A stretch of 64,000 nucleotides of DNA. Origin: Lycium barbarum (taxonomy: Eukaryota; Streptophyta; Magnoliopsida; Solanales; Solanaceae). Both the position numbers and the translations under genes were made by a program. The number at the start of each line of letters is the position of its first letter. Position 1 is the first letter of the stretch. A model generated the notes under the pieces. That model was not told where the DNA came from and did not search any database. It worked only from the letters and a program-made list of their open reading frames with translations. This document shows positions 26,101 to 41,100 of this stretch, in pieces. Location: NCBI RefSeq assembly GCF_019175385.1, contig NC_083342.1:115754376-115818375 (forward strand), read 5' to 3'.

Positions 26101-29100
26101 ATGTTAACACATAAAAGTAAAATAAGATGGCTGAAAAGGTCAAAAGGAGGAGCAGTCTGTAATATGAAGATACCTAACAAAGTGATAGGCAAACTCTACA
26201 TAACAGATGTATGACTAGCAATATTAAACAGGAGTAAAAGTTAGGCATTCAAGGCCCAACATATCCAAAAGATGAATGTCATAAAAATGTGGATGTTAAG
26301 ATGGGATGTATGGGCATACTATTAGGCAGATTAGAATGACCAAATTTGAAAGAGAGTGCAAGTAGCACATATAGAGGATAAAATAAGGGAAGGTTGACCA
26401 AGATGGTTTTCATCCATGCACTAAGTAGACCTCCATATACATCATTTAATATGTGCAACATGATGATTGAAGATACTAAAGGAACACGCTAACCTAAAAT
26501 CAAATGAAAGTAACCAGCATCAGAAAACCTACAATATCAAAAATCAATGTGAACTTAGCTAAGAGCAGAACACAATGGAAGCAAATGATTGTATATTTGA
26601 TGTGATACCTACTACTTGAGATTAAAGCTTAATTGTTGTATTAGTATACCCACTTACGGAAGGTCCAGTGTTTGCAACTGCTTTTTCTTAGTCTGGTGAT
26701 ATATTTGTACGTCAGTGCAAGGATAAGTGTAAGATTTAAAGAATCTGTAATTTGCCTTAAGTGATAATTTATTATTGAAAGAAAATGGAACCAAATAAAG
26801 CAGGATGAATACAGAGGATCTATAAAGCCAGTCCCAATTAATTTGTGACTGGGAGCAAGACTACTGGATTATCCATGAAAGACTGAAACTAATGGTATTT
26901 CTACTTTCTTCATTTGAACTGACAACAAAAGGTTCATACCTCAAATTCGACAAATCTGACACATCTAATTTTCAGTGATCTTTGTATTTTATCTCCTCAT
27001 ACATACTCTCTATAAGCTACTTTTATAAGTTGGAGAGATTACATAGCTTCTTAGACCAACGGTTATGGATGCTAACAACATTAATTTTTCAACCACTTCC
27101 CTCCAACATGCCCAAAAGTAGTACCCTTCACTATGCAAAGTAAAAGCCACATAAAATTTTAACATGGACTTGTTCTCCTAAATAGTAGCAGAACTAGATT
27201 TACATGCTCCATTAGAGCCATAAGTCTACAAAGTTTCAACATCCTAAATATATTATTATTTCTCTATCTTTAGTCAGAAGTATTTTGAAAATAAAACTCG
27301 TTGGAGATAATTTTGAACAAGTGCAGTTTGACATTAAAAGATGAACGTGGAATTTATTTGAAAGAGAATTAATGACCACAGGGCAGTTTATTGGCACATA
27401 AATTACAGTAGGACTAAAGGAAACATAGACATCACCTGTCTGACAAAAGAAGAGCTTGATCAATTTTCTTATTCTCCTCTTTCAATTTATTCTTAGTTTT
27501 CCTAGAGTCTCCAAGTTTGTCTTGATATTTCCTATAAACTCTGTGATCAGGACATTCCATGTTGAGGTCCCTCAAGTGACTATTCACAATCTGATACCAG
27601 TAGAGAAGGATCATACAGAAAAAGGCTAAGTTACTCGGACTCTTCGAAAGTGTTGCCGTACCCGTGTCGGATCCTCCAAAAATGCACTACTATTGAAGGA
27701 TCCGACACGCACCCCACGACATTTTAGAAGAGTCCGAGTAACTTAGGAAAAAGGGTCATATGGTTAGTAACTGATTTGGGAAAAACTTAGTTGATCGGTT
27801 ATGGCTTGATTTTATCTCCTAATATCTTTTTTCTCCTCTGTAATTCATTCCTATTTGTATCAACTTCCACTTTCTTTTTCAGGTAAGTTATCAGTTTACA
27901 GAAACTTCATTCTTAAAGCACATGCATCCATGAAACCATAAGCAGATGTCATACAAGGATTCACCTCGATTATTCCTCTTTCTGGGCCAGTTGGGAGAAC
28001 TCCATACGGATATAAATAAAGATTAAGCCCAACAGCTTCAAAAATATCTTTCAAAAGTGAAATAACTTGCAAAGCAAGAACATCTTGCCGACAATCATCT
28101 CCAACCTATGCCAAAGAAACAAAATTTAGCCATGTAAAGTAGCATAAACAAGATATGAGTCGGTTAGCATACTGAAAACTAAACGTTCCACTATCTAACA
28201 AGTTTAGTTTCTTTTCAGATAAAGTAAGAAATAGTGACGTTCTATCTAACAACTTAAGTTTCTAGATTACATAGGTTACCCAATTCACATGGAATCAGAT
28301 CAGACATAAATTCTGGTTTCAAGTTTTAAAGCCAATCATCATTCAAATTCGTTTATGCATTTGATCCAAGAGAAAGAATCAACTGTGCACATGAAGAAGA
28401 GTTTTGAAGAATTAAATAAATAAATAGAAGTACCAAAATTTTATATGAGATGAATACATTTATAGAAAACCATTATTCCCACTGTATTATTAAGAAAGAA
28501 AAACTTCGGGAATTTGTGGTCTTAAACATGGCATGCCATTTCTATGGCTATAAAAACATTTCATTAGGGGTAAAATGAAAAGTTCAAAGTCTATTGTTTC
28601 TAAATATAGAATTATGCTCCTTTTCTGGAACAGACTAAAAGGAAAAGAGTGTCACATAAAATGGAGTAGAAGGAGTCATACTAACAACAAAGATGCCAAT
28701 ACTATACAGAATATGAATAAGCTTGGGACAAGCATAAAGTATTCAGGATTGTTGCGCCCATGTCAAGTTCATCTACTCACCGAGCTCAAAACTGAAAGCA
28801 ATTAATGACATAAATTCTACATTTTATTCCTTTGAACTGATGTATCAATAAGATAAGAAAAGCAACTAATTTTCCAACCCCTCTATAATAAATTAAATGT
28901 CATTGTTTCTATATGGGGTTTTTTAAAACCATTTAACCTCCTTAATTGGAACATCTTACTCATTTTACCTTTCATTACCATATATGTGAAAGTTCTATTA
29001 GACTGGCCACAATACTTCCAAATAAACATAAAAAGACTATTGTATTATCTACGGAAAAGGGTCGGATATACCCCTCTACTTTCATTTTATTTTCAATCCC

Positions 29101-32100
29101 TGTCCCCCGTTATACTTTTTCACTATTTTACCCCTGCCGTTGCCCGGTGGGGAAAGTTCTAAACATACCCCTATCACATGTGGCGCCGTCTGAATGAAAG
29201 AACCAACCCAACATTAAATTACCCATCCCCGACCCATAACCCATCGAATCCCCCACTCCAAATTAAAACACCCACATAACATCCCCTGCTTTCACCAGAA
29301 AGATGATTTCTCCGTAACACTTGGATCTTCAGAAGTTCTCCCGATTGTACACAATTATTCCGTACAGTGTGCAATGTGTCATTGGAAAGATTCAGAATAC
29401 AAGCAGTGGCAAAACCCATAGCCTTTGTATTCACAAAAGCTTCATTGAGGACTTTCATCAAATCAATAGTAGTACTGTTATTATTATCTTCTAATTTTTG
29501 TTTTTGAATTCCAGATTCGGCGTTTTCACCAATTCCCTCGAATACTATCCTGAATCAATGCCCTTTTTGGCGCAACCCCAACACCATCAGCAACGCCAAC
29601 CATCTGTTCCTTGGCACAAATAACGATTGCGTCGCCTAACTTCTTCAATAAATTTCGGAATGTAAAAAGACCCGGCAACCATGATCGTACTTTCGTAACC
29701 GACGACACTGATACCGGTCGTGTCTTTATCAGCTTCAGGGGCTAATGTCTGAATCGGCATAATGGAATCATCGATAATGTCAAAGGGCCTGATCATGAGC
29801 ACTCTTGCGAGACAAAGTCCTGTACTTCTTCTTCAGGCGCGAGAGCTTCTTCACCAGCTCGTTTTTGTTGAAATCCAGCTGGAATTTGCACTTGACCTGG
29901 TCGTAAAGCACCATCATATCATAATGGTGCTGCTGCGACGAATTGTTCAAGCCACACTACGTAGTGTAGTCTATAAAACCTTGTAACAGCTCAACCTCGT
30001 CCTCGTCAGTCCAAAGCAGTTGAAATAGTTTCCGAGACTCGTCAAACGCCGCTGAAGGCTTCTTCCTCTCTAGCAGAATAACAGGGACCTGGAAATCATC
30101 AATACATGGTCGTTTTCGATCAGGGTAAAGCGAAGGAGAAAATCACTGGTGGAGACGCCGGCGACGGCTATGGTGACCTCGCCATTTTTGCTGATTGTGA
30201 GGATTTTAATTCGTAGTAGAGGGGTATATCCGACCCTTTTCCGTATTATCTAACATCTGGACCTCAGTGCTTGAGAATATAAATAACACTATTCCAATCT
30301 ACGTTGGCTTTAGTACTTCAAAGTTTGTCCGTTTTTCCCCACTAGAATTTTTCCTGAAGCTACAAAACTCTCTTGAACTCATAACAGCAAAATCATAGCG
30401 ACCTTTTTCGTATTATTAGAAACTTAACTTTAGATAGCTTTAGATACTTCAGACATTTGACTTTAGCCTTGTACACTCGCCTAACCATTAATTTATGCAA
30501 TCCACAAAAGCTCAAAGGAAACTCAAATTTAATAAACTCAAAATTTGGAGCATGTTTTTCTCTAGTTCCTTCCATCTGTACGACTTTTGCAGTTTTCTTT
30601 TCTGGATTCCACTAGAGCTGTTAATGTTGGCAGTATGGTAGGCAGCACCTTAAAATTTTCTGGAAGAAGACATATTTTTTATAGTTTGTTTGAGTCTGTC
30701 AGAATTGGTAGTTTGTATTATAGAATTCTCCTTGGAGTTAGACTGGTTTTTGTAGTTTACAGTTATCATATATGCTTCAATATATGTGATTGTGCTTCAT
30801 TTGTATTTGAAGTTCCTATCTCATGCCCTGATGCATAAGGGATCTAGGAAGTACTAGCGGTTACCTATCTCTCTTTATTTTTCACCTTCCTTCCTACTCA
30901 CTGTTGTATATTCTGGTTATTTCTTCTGTATCTTCCTGTTCTAAAGATAACCACATATCCCTGGCCTTTCCCAAAAGCTTTCTCAACCAGTGGTAGTTCC
31001 AAATTCTCAATTCAGAAACAGCACAAAATAAAGGACGAAAAGACATTTCATATCTGTCCAGACTTAATATATTCATTGATTTAATAAGAGAACGCTGCTT
31101 ATTTTACATTCTCGATACCTATGTTTGTGGTGTGGCCCTGCCCCGGACCCCGCGCATAGTGGGAGCTTAGTGCACCGGGCTGCCCTGATACATATGTTCC
31201 AAGCCTGAAAATAACCCCGTTTCATCTTTTCTTAGCCTCCAACGCGCCTAAGCCATCAACCTCATAATACCCATTTAACCTAACAAGTTTCTATCCCTTT
31301 TACGCCAATTGGTGATCTTTGACTCCTATTCTTACATCAATCGTTGCAAATGAGATGAAAAGAATATACTGATATAACAAGAAATGATCAATCTACACTA
31401 CAAAATAAAAGGTCAAACTGAACATTCAGTTCAAAATAGAGTAAGAAGACTTCAAGAGAAGGAGAAATGCCTTTAAATTTAATATATACAAGCTGCTAAA
31501 AATAACAATCTGGTGGGGAAAAACTTGTGGACGGAACGCAAGGAAAATAAGCATATTTCTTTCTTTTGAAATGAAAATGTCAAAAAAATCTAGAGGATGA
31601 TCGAAGGAAAATATACCTACATCCCCCAATCTTACCTTGAATATACAGGCTTGGGGTTTTATGTCATTTTGATTGCCATCTCGATCTGCCACATTGAATG
31701 TGATCATAATAGGAACCTTGGCAGCTGATTGCAAGGGAATCCCACTATCAACCTGAATCCCTTTCACGATTTTATTAGGAGCAGTAGGTAGATAAAGATC
31801 ATCTCCTTGCATCTCAATTTTCTCCAGCTCCCTAAGGAATCAAAATGTGAGGTTTGTTTCAAGATAGAAAAATGTCCTAAGGCACAAAACTAAAGCATAT
31901 TTGACAAATTAAAAATATACAATATCAAAATAGTGGTGCACAATTTATTTCACCTCCGAATGCCAGCTCTTCGCTCCTCCTTGGGAAGTGGATATAGTGC
32001 ACCAGATATAGAAGTGACCTTGTCAAAGAAATCAAACTCTCTCTGAAACACATCACGAGCCTTCTCATTGAACCCATCAATTATTCGTTGCCTCACAAGA

Positions 32101-35100
32101 GGAAGTAGGGCCAAAAATGCGGCATGCTGAAGATAAAAGTACAAAAATATTAACAGTTATAAAGGTGTGTGACAATGTGTTAGAATTTATGAGGTGGAAC
32201 AGCTACAAGAAACACAATTCGTTGCCTTCAAAAAATGTGGTAACGTGTCAAAATAAAAGGTGTGTGAGTGAATCACATGCCTATATATGAGGATTTCAGA
32301 GAGAGAAATAATAAAAGTGGATCTCTCTCTCTCTATCTTTCTCCAAGTCAAACTGGTTTGGAGGCAGACAGTGGTGTTAGTTAATAGCTAAACTGAAGGT
32401 TGGAGGTATACAGTGGTGTTAGTCAATAGCTAAACTGAAGGAAAAAGCACGTTGATAATCTGAAAAACTTAAAGTTTGCAGCTTCCAAGCAAATCTTCCT
32501 CAACATCGAGTTTGTGCACAGCATGCTTATGGAAAGAGGCCAGATAATGAGAAAAAGGTGCATTAGATGCTTTCATAGCAAGAGGTATCGGTTGAAAATT
32601 TAATGTACCTTTGCAGAAGAATCTTTCCCCGACTCCGGCTCACAAGTCTCACCCTGCAAGTGTTTTTCAGATTAATGGTTATCATAAAGAACTAAACCTA
32701 TGTTGACCATATAGCAAGAAGGAACAGTTTTATTTTTATCATACGAGGACAGCCATCTTAAAACAGCAAAAGAAAAAACAAATAGCAAAAGGTTCCTACC
32801 TGCAGATTCCATATCAGAATATGAGCGAATATGTCACTCCTTTGAGTAGCTCTGAGCAAGTATCCTTCTACCAATTTCTGCATTGATTAAATTCATATGA
32901 TTAGGGTCAATCATTTCTATTATATGAAGGATGATCAAGCGTCTTTTGCCGTTGATGCACACAACGGATGGGAAGTTGAGACACAAAAGGAAGGTATGAA
33001 AATCACTTCGACATGAAAAGCCATTATGACATCTACTGTTTAATTCTGTTAATTTTTTCGTAGTGGTACAATAAGAATCATTCACTTAATCTTTATCATA
33101 ACCATAAATATGCCGTTCATGAAAGAATAATAATATCTGAAAACTGACAGGAATACCAAATCCGAGGTGGTGAACTATGTAAAACCAATGAAGTAATGCA
33201 TTAACTTCCAATAATGTATCTCACTTGCTATCCAGATGATTGAAAGCAAAGAACAAATTCACAACAAAATGTCCAGTAAAACACACCTCGTCATCATATC
33301 TCAGGGCCTGCACTAGTTGGGGCATGAAGAAGGTTACTCTTTGAGGAGGGTAAGACTCCAACACTCTTAGAACATAAGCCATGACGCGTGGATGACCCTT
33401 GTATGCTGGTGTGATGAACTCCAGCGCCTGTGTAATTGAACAAGCAGCCCAGTGTGGCAATTGTTGTAGAAGTGTTGAATTTTCATCGATGGCTTTAGGT
33501 GTAACAAAGTATGGCAATGCTTCAGGTATGTGACGTATCTCCAATATATGCAACTGTAATAGAGACAAGAAAATCATTTACATCAATCAAAAAGATCAAA
33601 TTTTTGGATAAAAGCAATGACTAGTAAGATTGTAAAACAGGCTAACTCAGAAAAATAGTGACAAGCCAGTAGCTGTATATCAAGTCCTATTTCCTTGCTT
33701 GTAAGGAAAAATAAAAATAATTATCAACCTTAAGCTGCTTTGGAATACCACCGGCATCTCAAAACAACAAACAATTTGAGCAGATATATCTTCAGACAGT
33801 AAAATCCTTGAAAAAGTTACAGGGCCTAACACAATTAACGTAATGAGGAGAACCACTGCTCTCACAGCTCCAAACAATTCAAAAGAATCAAGTTACAGTT
33901 CAGCAGCATGCAATACAGAGAAATAAAGACAGCAAACAAGCAGCACAATAAAACATAGCAGCTATGATTCCATTCTATTTAATTACATAATAGTTGTGGA
34001 AAAAATCTGAAAATGCTCCCAGGCACTCTCCCCAAGAAAGTTCTCTCTCCTACTTCATAGGAGGGGAACTAACCCTTTTCCAGTGACTTTCTACCGGAAT
34101 TTCTTTCTATCTCTCTCATCTATTCTCAAGTTATTACCTTCTGTGATATCTTATCCTTCTCTTTCAGTTCAACAACTTAGATTCTCTTCTCAAACATGGG
34201 TGACAATAGAATTTACTTCAATGCAGGGTTTAAATCCTTTGACATTACTAGATGGTCTTCTGGAAACTCTGACTGGTATGAATGGGTAGAAAGAAGTAGA
34301 AAGATGATGAGGAGGACATCCATAAGTAGCAAAATCATGGAGTGGATCATTTTCACTTTGAAAGAAGCCTCAACAGATCAGAAGAAGGTGGTGAGGAGAT
34401 GGAAAACTTCTGAACGAGAAGCAGAGCACTTTTGCACCAGGAAACACAATGAGCATGGGAGATATATGAGCATCTTATCATTAAATGGTAGTGGCAGATC
34501 AGTCATAATCATTCCAGAGCTTGTATTGAATGCTGGATGGGTTGACTTAGCATTTAAGATTGAAAGATTCATTAAGTGCCACACAAAGCAGGAACAAGCA
34601 GCCCCTCCTAGAATTAATGAAACCAACTACCCTTTCTCAAAGGTAGTACAAGAGTAAATGGCAATCGAGAAATCTCCGTACAGCAGAGGTTAAAAGGCAA
34701 GAAGGGAAGCATTGAAATATCAGAATCATCTGCAAATCAGGAAAATGGGCTCTTGAAGAGATGTTTAGTTGGATGTTGTGGAGAAAAGTCAAATGAAAAA
34801 CCTACCCTAGCAGATATAAGGAGATGGTCTTCATCCAACTGGAAAAAGGCTATCGGGGTAAACATCTATGAGCTATACAATGATATGTTCCTATTTGAAT
34901 TCCCAAATAGACATATGGCTGAACAAACTCTCCAAGGACAATGGAGTTGGAAGAACATCTGTTTTAACCTCGAATGGTGGAGCCCATTATTAGGAAGTGT
35001 CTCAAACTCCATTGAAGTAAAGGAGACTTGGATCAGAGCAGTGGGCATTCCACTGCATTTGTGGTCACAGAAAATTTTCCAAGAAATAGGTGAAATCTGT

Positions 35101-38100
35101 GGGGGATGGGTGGCTACAGAGGAGGAGACAGAACTCAAGAACCATATGAAATGGGCAAGAATCTTGGTGTCCAATGATGGTAGATTTATACCGAGGGAGG
35201 TGTCGATCAATCGTAATGGAATCACTTATTACTTCCCAATCTGGGTGGAAAGTAAAATGAGATTCCAAATCACGCCGGAAAAGGAAGGAAGACCCATCAG
35301 AGATGCTGCTGTGAAAGATCCAGGCAAAGCTGTTGCATGCTGGGTAAAAGGAGATGACCTCTGCAAAGAAGTACAAGAATCCCATCCTCTGGGTACAAGA
35401 ACCATCAGAGATGCTGCTGTGAAAGATCCAGGCAAAGCTATTGCATGCTGGGTAAAAGGAGATGACTTCTGCAAAGAAGTACAAGAATCCCATCCTCCTA
35501 GGGATTCCAGAGATACGCATTATATGGGACTGTCAAATACAGTGGTTGACTTCACATCAGAGGTATCACGTGATGGGCATGTGAACAATTTAAATGAAAT
35601 TTCAAGATTGGGCCAGGTATGTGAGCCCACACCTAAGAAACCTCTGAAAGTGATAAATGGGCCTGATTTTGCTGGACAAGTTATCTTTAATGACTTAACT
35701 TGTGATTATTACTTGCCCTCAACATCGTACAACAACAATTGGCACTGCATGACCATGGCTGAGCTCTCAAGAACTGTATTACAAGAGTTTCTTTGAACAG
35801 AAAGACTTTGGAATGGATAGTCCAAAACATGAAAGAAGCCTCAAAAGTTCGTGGAAACTTTGTGAGGAGATGGAAGAGGAGAGATAGTTTCTCCGAGACT
35901 TTTTCTGCTAGTAACTTCAACAGGTTGGGTCGGTATATCAGTATCATTAATATTCGGGGAGTACGAGGGCTGTATTAATCATTCTGGAAGTAACTTCAAA
36001 TGCTGGTTGGAATCTTCTGGCTGAAAAAATCAGTAGATTTCTCAGGTCGACAGAATTTTCTACCATTCTACAACCTAGATTGGCTGACAGGGAGCTCCCA
36101 TAAGCTGAAGCAGTCAGGAATTTCAGATGGTCAAACAAAGAAGTTATTGACGGGGCATCATTAAAGAAGGGAGAAGTTATCCGCATTAAAGAGGGGGTTG
36201 ACTCTCATCAGAAGGAGGTTTGACGCAGATGTTTGGTGGTTTCCTTTCAAGTTAACAGCTATGAAATGCCTACTCTTTCTGACGTCAGACGTTGGACTAG
36301 CTCTTTATGGAGGCAAATCCATGGTCTGAATATTAATGACATGGGGAATGGCAGATTTCTTTTGGAATTTGGCTTCAAAGAAAATGCAGAACAAGTTATG
36401 AAAGGCAGATGGCACTGGAAAAACAATCCGGCTCTTTTCGAGTGGTGGTCTCCTGGGCTGGGTGCTCTAGAATCATCAGAGTTACCAACTTCAGTGTGGA
36501 TTAGGATCGTTGGAGTACCATTGCAGATGTGGTCACTTGATGTGTTCAAAGCTATAGGTGATCACTGTGGGGGTTGGGTGGAGACGGAGGAAGAAACAAC
36601 ACTTCGAAACCATCTGAAATGGGCCAGGATTAGAGTAAATGGAGATGGGAGCAGGATACCCAAGGAAGTAACTCTTGAGCAAAGTGGAATATTTTTCACC
36701 TTTCAAATATGGACAGAAGCTCCGGCCAGAATATTCATCGGAGAAGAAGGTGGTGAACAACCAAAGAACCAGCAGGTATCGAGGCATCTGTCAAAAGGTA
36801 CAGGGTTGGTATGTCAAAGAAAAAGGTGATTGAGGTGGAACACGTGGATTCTTCAAGTGGTCCCTCAAGGCCATGTGCTAGTGAGGCCTTTTGTTTGAAT
36901 TATATGGGCCCAAATTCTGGAATCCAACCTGAAGAAATTGTGGACTCAATTCATTTGGGCCAAGCAAAGATGGGGCTGAGAACTTCAAGTGAGTCACAGA
37001 AAAAGAGGATTGAGGGGGTACACGTGGGTTCTTCAACTGGTCCCTCAAGGCCATGTGCTAGTGAGGCCTTTTGTTTGAATTGTTTGGGCCCAAATTCTGA
37101 AATCCAACCTGAAGAAATTGCGGACTCAATTCATTTGGGCCAAGCAAAGATGGGGCTGAGAATTTCAAGAGTGTCACGTGCAAAGAAGGGGCTGGAAACT
37201 TCAAGTGGGTCACGTGACCTTACACGTGAGGTTTCACCCAAAGTTTTAAAGACTCCTATGGTTGTAACCGAGACACAAAGTGATAAGTTTTTGCTTAATT
37301 TGAAGGAGACTGCGACCAAATTTCTGGAAAGTTTTGAGACCTGGGAAGCAGCGAATAGGGAAAAATTATCCTTTAATTCTCCTTCTCCTTATCTTTCTCA
37401 AGGGACTGCTGAGGCAATGAGGGGTGACGCAGAAACAGAGAAGGACATAGATGATATGACAATTGTGGATGTGGAGATGGATAAAGATAAAGAAAATTAC
37501 TTCGTGACAGAGGAGTCCGACTTGCAGCTCATGCAGGTGCATAATGTAGACCCAGTAGACATGCAGGAGCAAGAATTGCAGGAGGTTGAAGTGGGAGCAT
37601 CAAATTGGGTGAATTCTAATATGCTGGAGTTAAGCAAAATATGTGGGGCAACCTTTGAAGGATGCAAAGAGGAAGCTTTAGCTCTTTTCACTAAGCTGGA
37701 TGCAAGAAAGTTGTCTGTGGAGAATTGGGAGGGGAATGGTAAAGTGAAGATTACAAGAAGCAAGGGGATTAGAACTTAAAAATCTGCAGTCATATTTGAA
37801 TGAGCATGTGGAAGGAGCCAGAAGCAGGGGGAGGGTTCTAAGTCTAATTTATCAATGAAAGTTAAGTTAGTTTCTTGGAATGTGAGGGACCTAAACGAAT
37901 TGACCAAAAGAAATCTTGTAAAGAGCTTGATATTGAACTGGAAAGCAGACATTTACTGTTTTCAAGAGACAAAATTAGAGAAAGAAATAAAACTGATGGC
38001 CAAACAATTGTGGAGTTGCAGATGGATGAAATGTGGTTTTCTGGAGGCACAGGGTAGCTGTGGAGGCATCATGATTTTATGGGACAGTAGAGTTTGGAAA

Positions 38101-41100
38101 GGGGACTTCATTGCCAAAGGAACTTTTTCGGTTTCCTACAGTTTTGAAGCTGTTCAGGAATCTTTTAGCTGGTGCCTTACTGGTGTGTATGCTCCTCATA
38201 CCAGACTGAATAAAGCTGAGTGTTGGGAAGAGATTGCTGCTATGAAAGGACTGTGGGATGGGCCTTGGATCACATGTGGTGATTTCAACACTAACAGATA
38301 CATGGTGGAAAGAAGGAACAGCACAAGAATAACAAATATTATGAGAGATTTTTCTAACTGGATTGAAGACATGGAGCTTCATGACCCTCAATTGAATGGG
38401 GGTAGATTCACATGGTTTAGGGGAATAAATCACAATAGTGCTGCAAGATTAGATAGATTCCTATTCTCTGGGGATTGAGAAGAGGCTTTTAGAGACATTA
38501 GACAAAAAACTCTTCCTAGAGCTGACTCGGATCATACTCCAATCTCTTTGGAGTGTGGCAATTGGGATCAAAAGAAGTCTTATTTCAAATTTGAAAATTG
38601 GTGGTTCGGGGTGGAGGGCTTCAAAGAACTGGTACAGAAATGGTGGTCTGAGTTTGATGTGCAAGGCTTTCCTGACTTTAAGCTTTGCAGTAAATTAAGA
38701 TTGCTGAAAAATAAGCTCAAAGAATGGAGTAAATATAATTTTAAGGTACTGGCTAATAAGAAAAATAGCCTTTTGAACGAATTGGCTGAGCAGGACCAGA
38801 TCCAAGAAGACAGAGATTTAACTGAAGATGAAGTGTTGATCAGGGCAACAATTATGGTAGAGTTGGAGGTACTTACTAAAAATGAAGAAGCAAGTTGGAG
38901 ACAGAAATCAAGGGTGTTGTGGCTTCAACAAGGGGATAAAAATACTAGATTTTTTCAAAGAATGGCTACAGCTCATAAGAGATATAATACCATTGACAGG
39001 CTAAAAATTGAGGGGGAAGATGTGGTTCAAGCTACAGAGATTAAAAGAGCTATGGTGGACTACTACAAAAAATTATACACGGAGTCAGAAGGATGGAGGC
39101 CCTGCTTCAATTTTCCAAATTGCCAAAAAATTAATGAAGAGGAAAAAGAATGGCTGGAAAAACCTTTCTCTGAAGCTGAAGTGGTTAAAGTTATCAGTCT
39201 TTGCGCAGTGGACAAGGCTCCTGGCCCTGATGGTTTCACAATGGGTTTTTTTAAAGAATGTTGGGAAATACTTAAAGAGGACATAATGTCAACCATTCAT
39301 AACTTTCATCAGAATGAGCTCTTTGAGAAGTCGTTTAATGCAACTTTCATAGCTTTAATTCCTAAAAAGAATGGTGCAGAAGAACTGAAGGATTTTAGAC
39401 CTATCAGTCTCATAGGGGGAATTTACAAGATTATCTCCATGTTGATCACTGAAAGATTGAAGACAGTCATTGGGAAATTGGTGGATGTTCATCAAATGGC
39501 TTTCCTTAAAGGGAGACAGATTCTGGATGCAGTTTTGTTGGCGAATGAACTAGTTGACACCAGAGCCAAATCAAAAAAAACCCGGGATTCTGTAAGCTGG
39601 ATCTCGAAAAGGCTTATGATCATGCTAATTAGGAGTACTTGCTAAAGGTCCTTAAAGATATGGGGTTTGGTGCTAAATGGATCAACTGGATTAAATTTTG
39701 CATAACCAATGTAAAACTCTCCATATTGATCAATGGTAGTCCTGAGGGTTTCATCGAGGCGTCAGGCAGGGTGATCCAGTGTCACCTTTCCTTTTTTTGT
39801 TAGCTATGGAGGGTCTTAATCATATGATCAAAACAGCTAAGGCAAATGGGTGGATCAGAGGTTTTGGCTCCCAAATCAATAGTGGTGGAGGCATGGAAAT
39901 TTCTCATCTTTTATATGCTGATGATTCTCTTGTTTTCTGTGAAGCTGAGGTGGACCAGATTAGACATCTCAGAGCAATTTTAACTATCTTTGAAGCTTTG
40001 TCTGGCTTACATGTCAACTGGGGAAAGAGTTTTTTATACCCAGTTAATGATGTCCATAATATGCAGATTTTGGCAGCTAATCTAGGGTGTCAGGTAGGTG
40101 CCCTTCCTACAAAGTATCTGGGGATGCCTTTGGGGGCAAAGAGCATCTCAAATGACATATGGAATGATGTGATTGAAAGATGTGATAAAAAAATTGGCTA
40201 GGTGGAAAACTCAATACTTATCTTTAGGTGGAAGATTGGCTCTCATAAATTCAGTGCTAGATGCTTTACCCACATACATGATGGCTGTATTACCAATGCC
40301 TAGAGGGGTAGAAAAGAAGATTGACAGGCTGAGAAGAGACTTTCTCCGGAAAGGAAACAAGGATAAAAAAAATTCTAATCTGGTAAACTGGGAAGTAGTG
40401 ACGCTTAACAAGAAACAAGGTGGTTTGGGCATAAAGAATTTGAGGCTTCCCAATAAAAGTCTTTTACAGAAGTGGCTTTGGAGATTTAACATAAAGGACA
40501 GGGCTCTCTGGAAAATGCTCATAGTTCAAAAGTATGGGATGATGAATCAGTGGATTACCCAGGAGGTTGATAGTCCCTATGGTAGTAGTGTCTGGAAAAC
40601 TATTAGGAATCAATGGCAAGAGTTCTGGGGCAAGGTGGAGATCTCTGTTGGTGATGGAAGAAAGACTGTTTTCTGGGAAGATCATTGGATTGGCCAGAAT
40701 AGTTTAAAGGTCACTTATCCTGTTCTGTACTCAATATGTCTTCAAGGTAATGCTACAATTAATGAAATGTGGAACCAACAAGGGTGGAATCTGAATTTCA
40801 GGAGAGCACTTAATGATTGGGAAATTGAGAGTGTTGGTACAATGATACAGATGCTGGAAACTTTTAGTGGTATAACTGAGAGATCAGACAGTCTTAGATG
40901 GAAATTGAATAGCAAGGGCCTCTTCTAAGTTAAATCTGTCTATTGGCATCTGAACCAAAGAAGTCAAATTAATGTGAACTGGCTATGGAAGGAGATTTGG
41001 AGAGTTAAATTCCTATGAAGGTTTCTTGTTTTGTCTGGCTGGTGATTAGGAAAGCCTGTTTAACACATGAGAGGCTACAAAGAAGAGGTTTCCAGATTTG

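Larger units (their letters stand above)
29052..30243 (-). mobile_element. Pack-MULE carrying fragments of two host genes
   Basis: Both ends are perfect inverted copies over 28 bp, starting CGGAAAAGGGTCGGATATAC. The element is bounded by a perfect 9-bp target duplication TATTATCTA (29043-29051 and 30244-30252), as in Mutator-like elements. It has no transposase. The inside carries minus-strand fragments with clear protein similarity: a GeBP/DUF573-like segment and a PP2C-like segment, joined directly to each other. Capture of host sequence between MULE ends is the definition of a Pack-MULE. It lies in a PI4KA intron in the same orientation as that gene's coding strand. Confidence 0.85.

Noticed and set aside
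29762..29986. Plus-strand open frame of 74 codons in the Pack-MULE
   Set aside because: Antisense to the captured GeBP-like fragment; no domain of its own.
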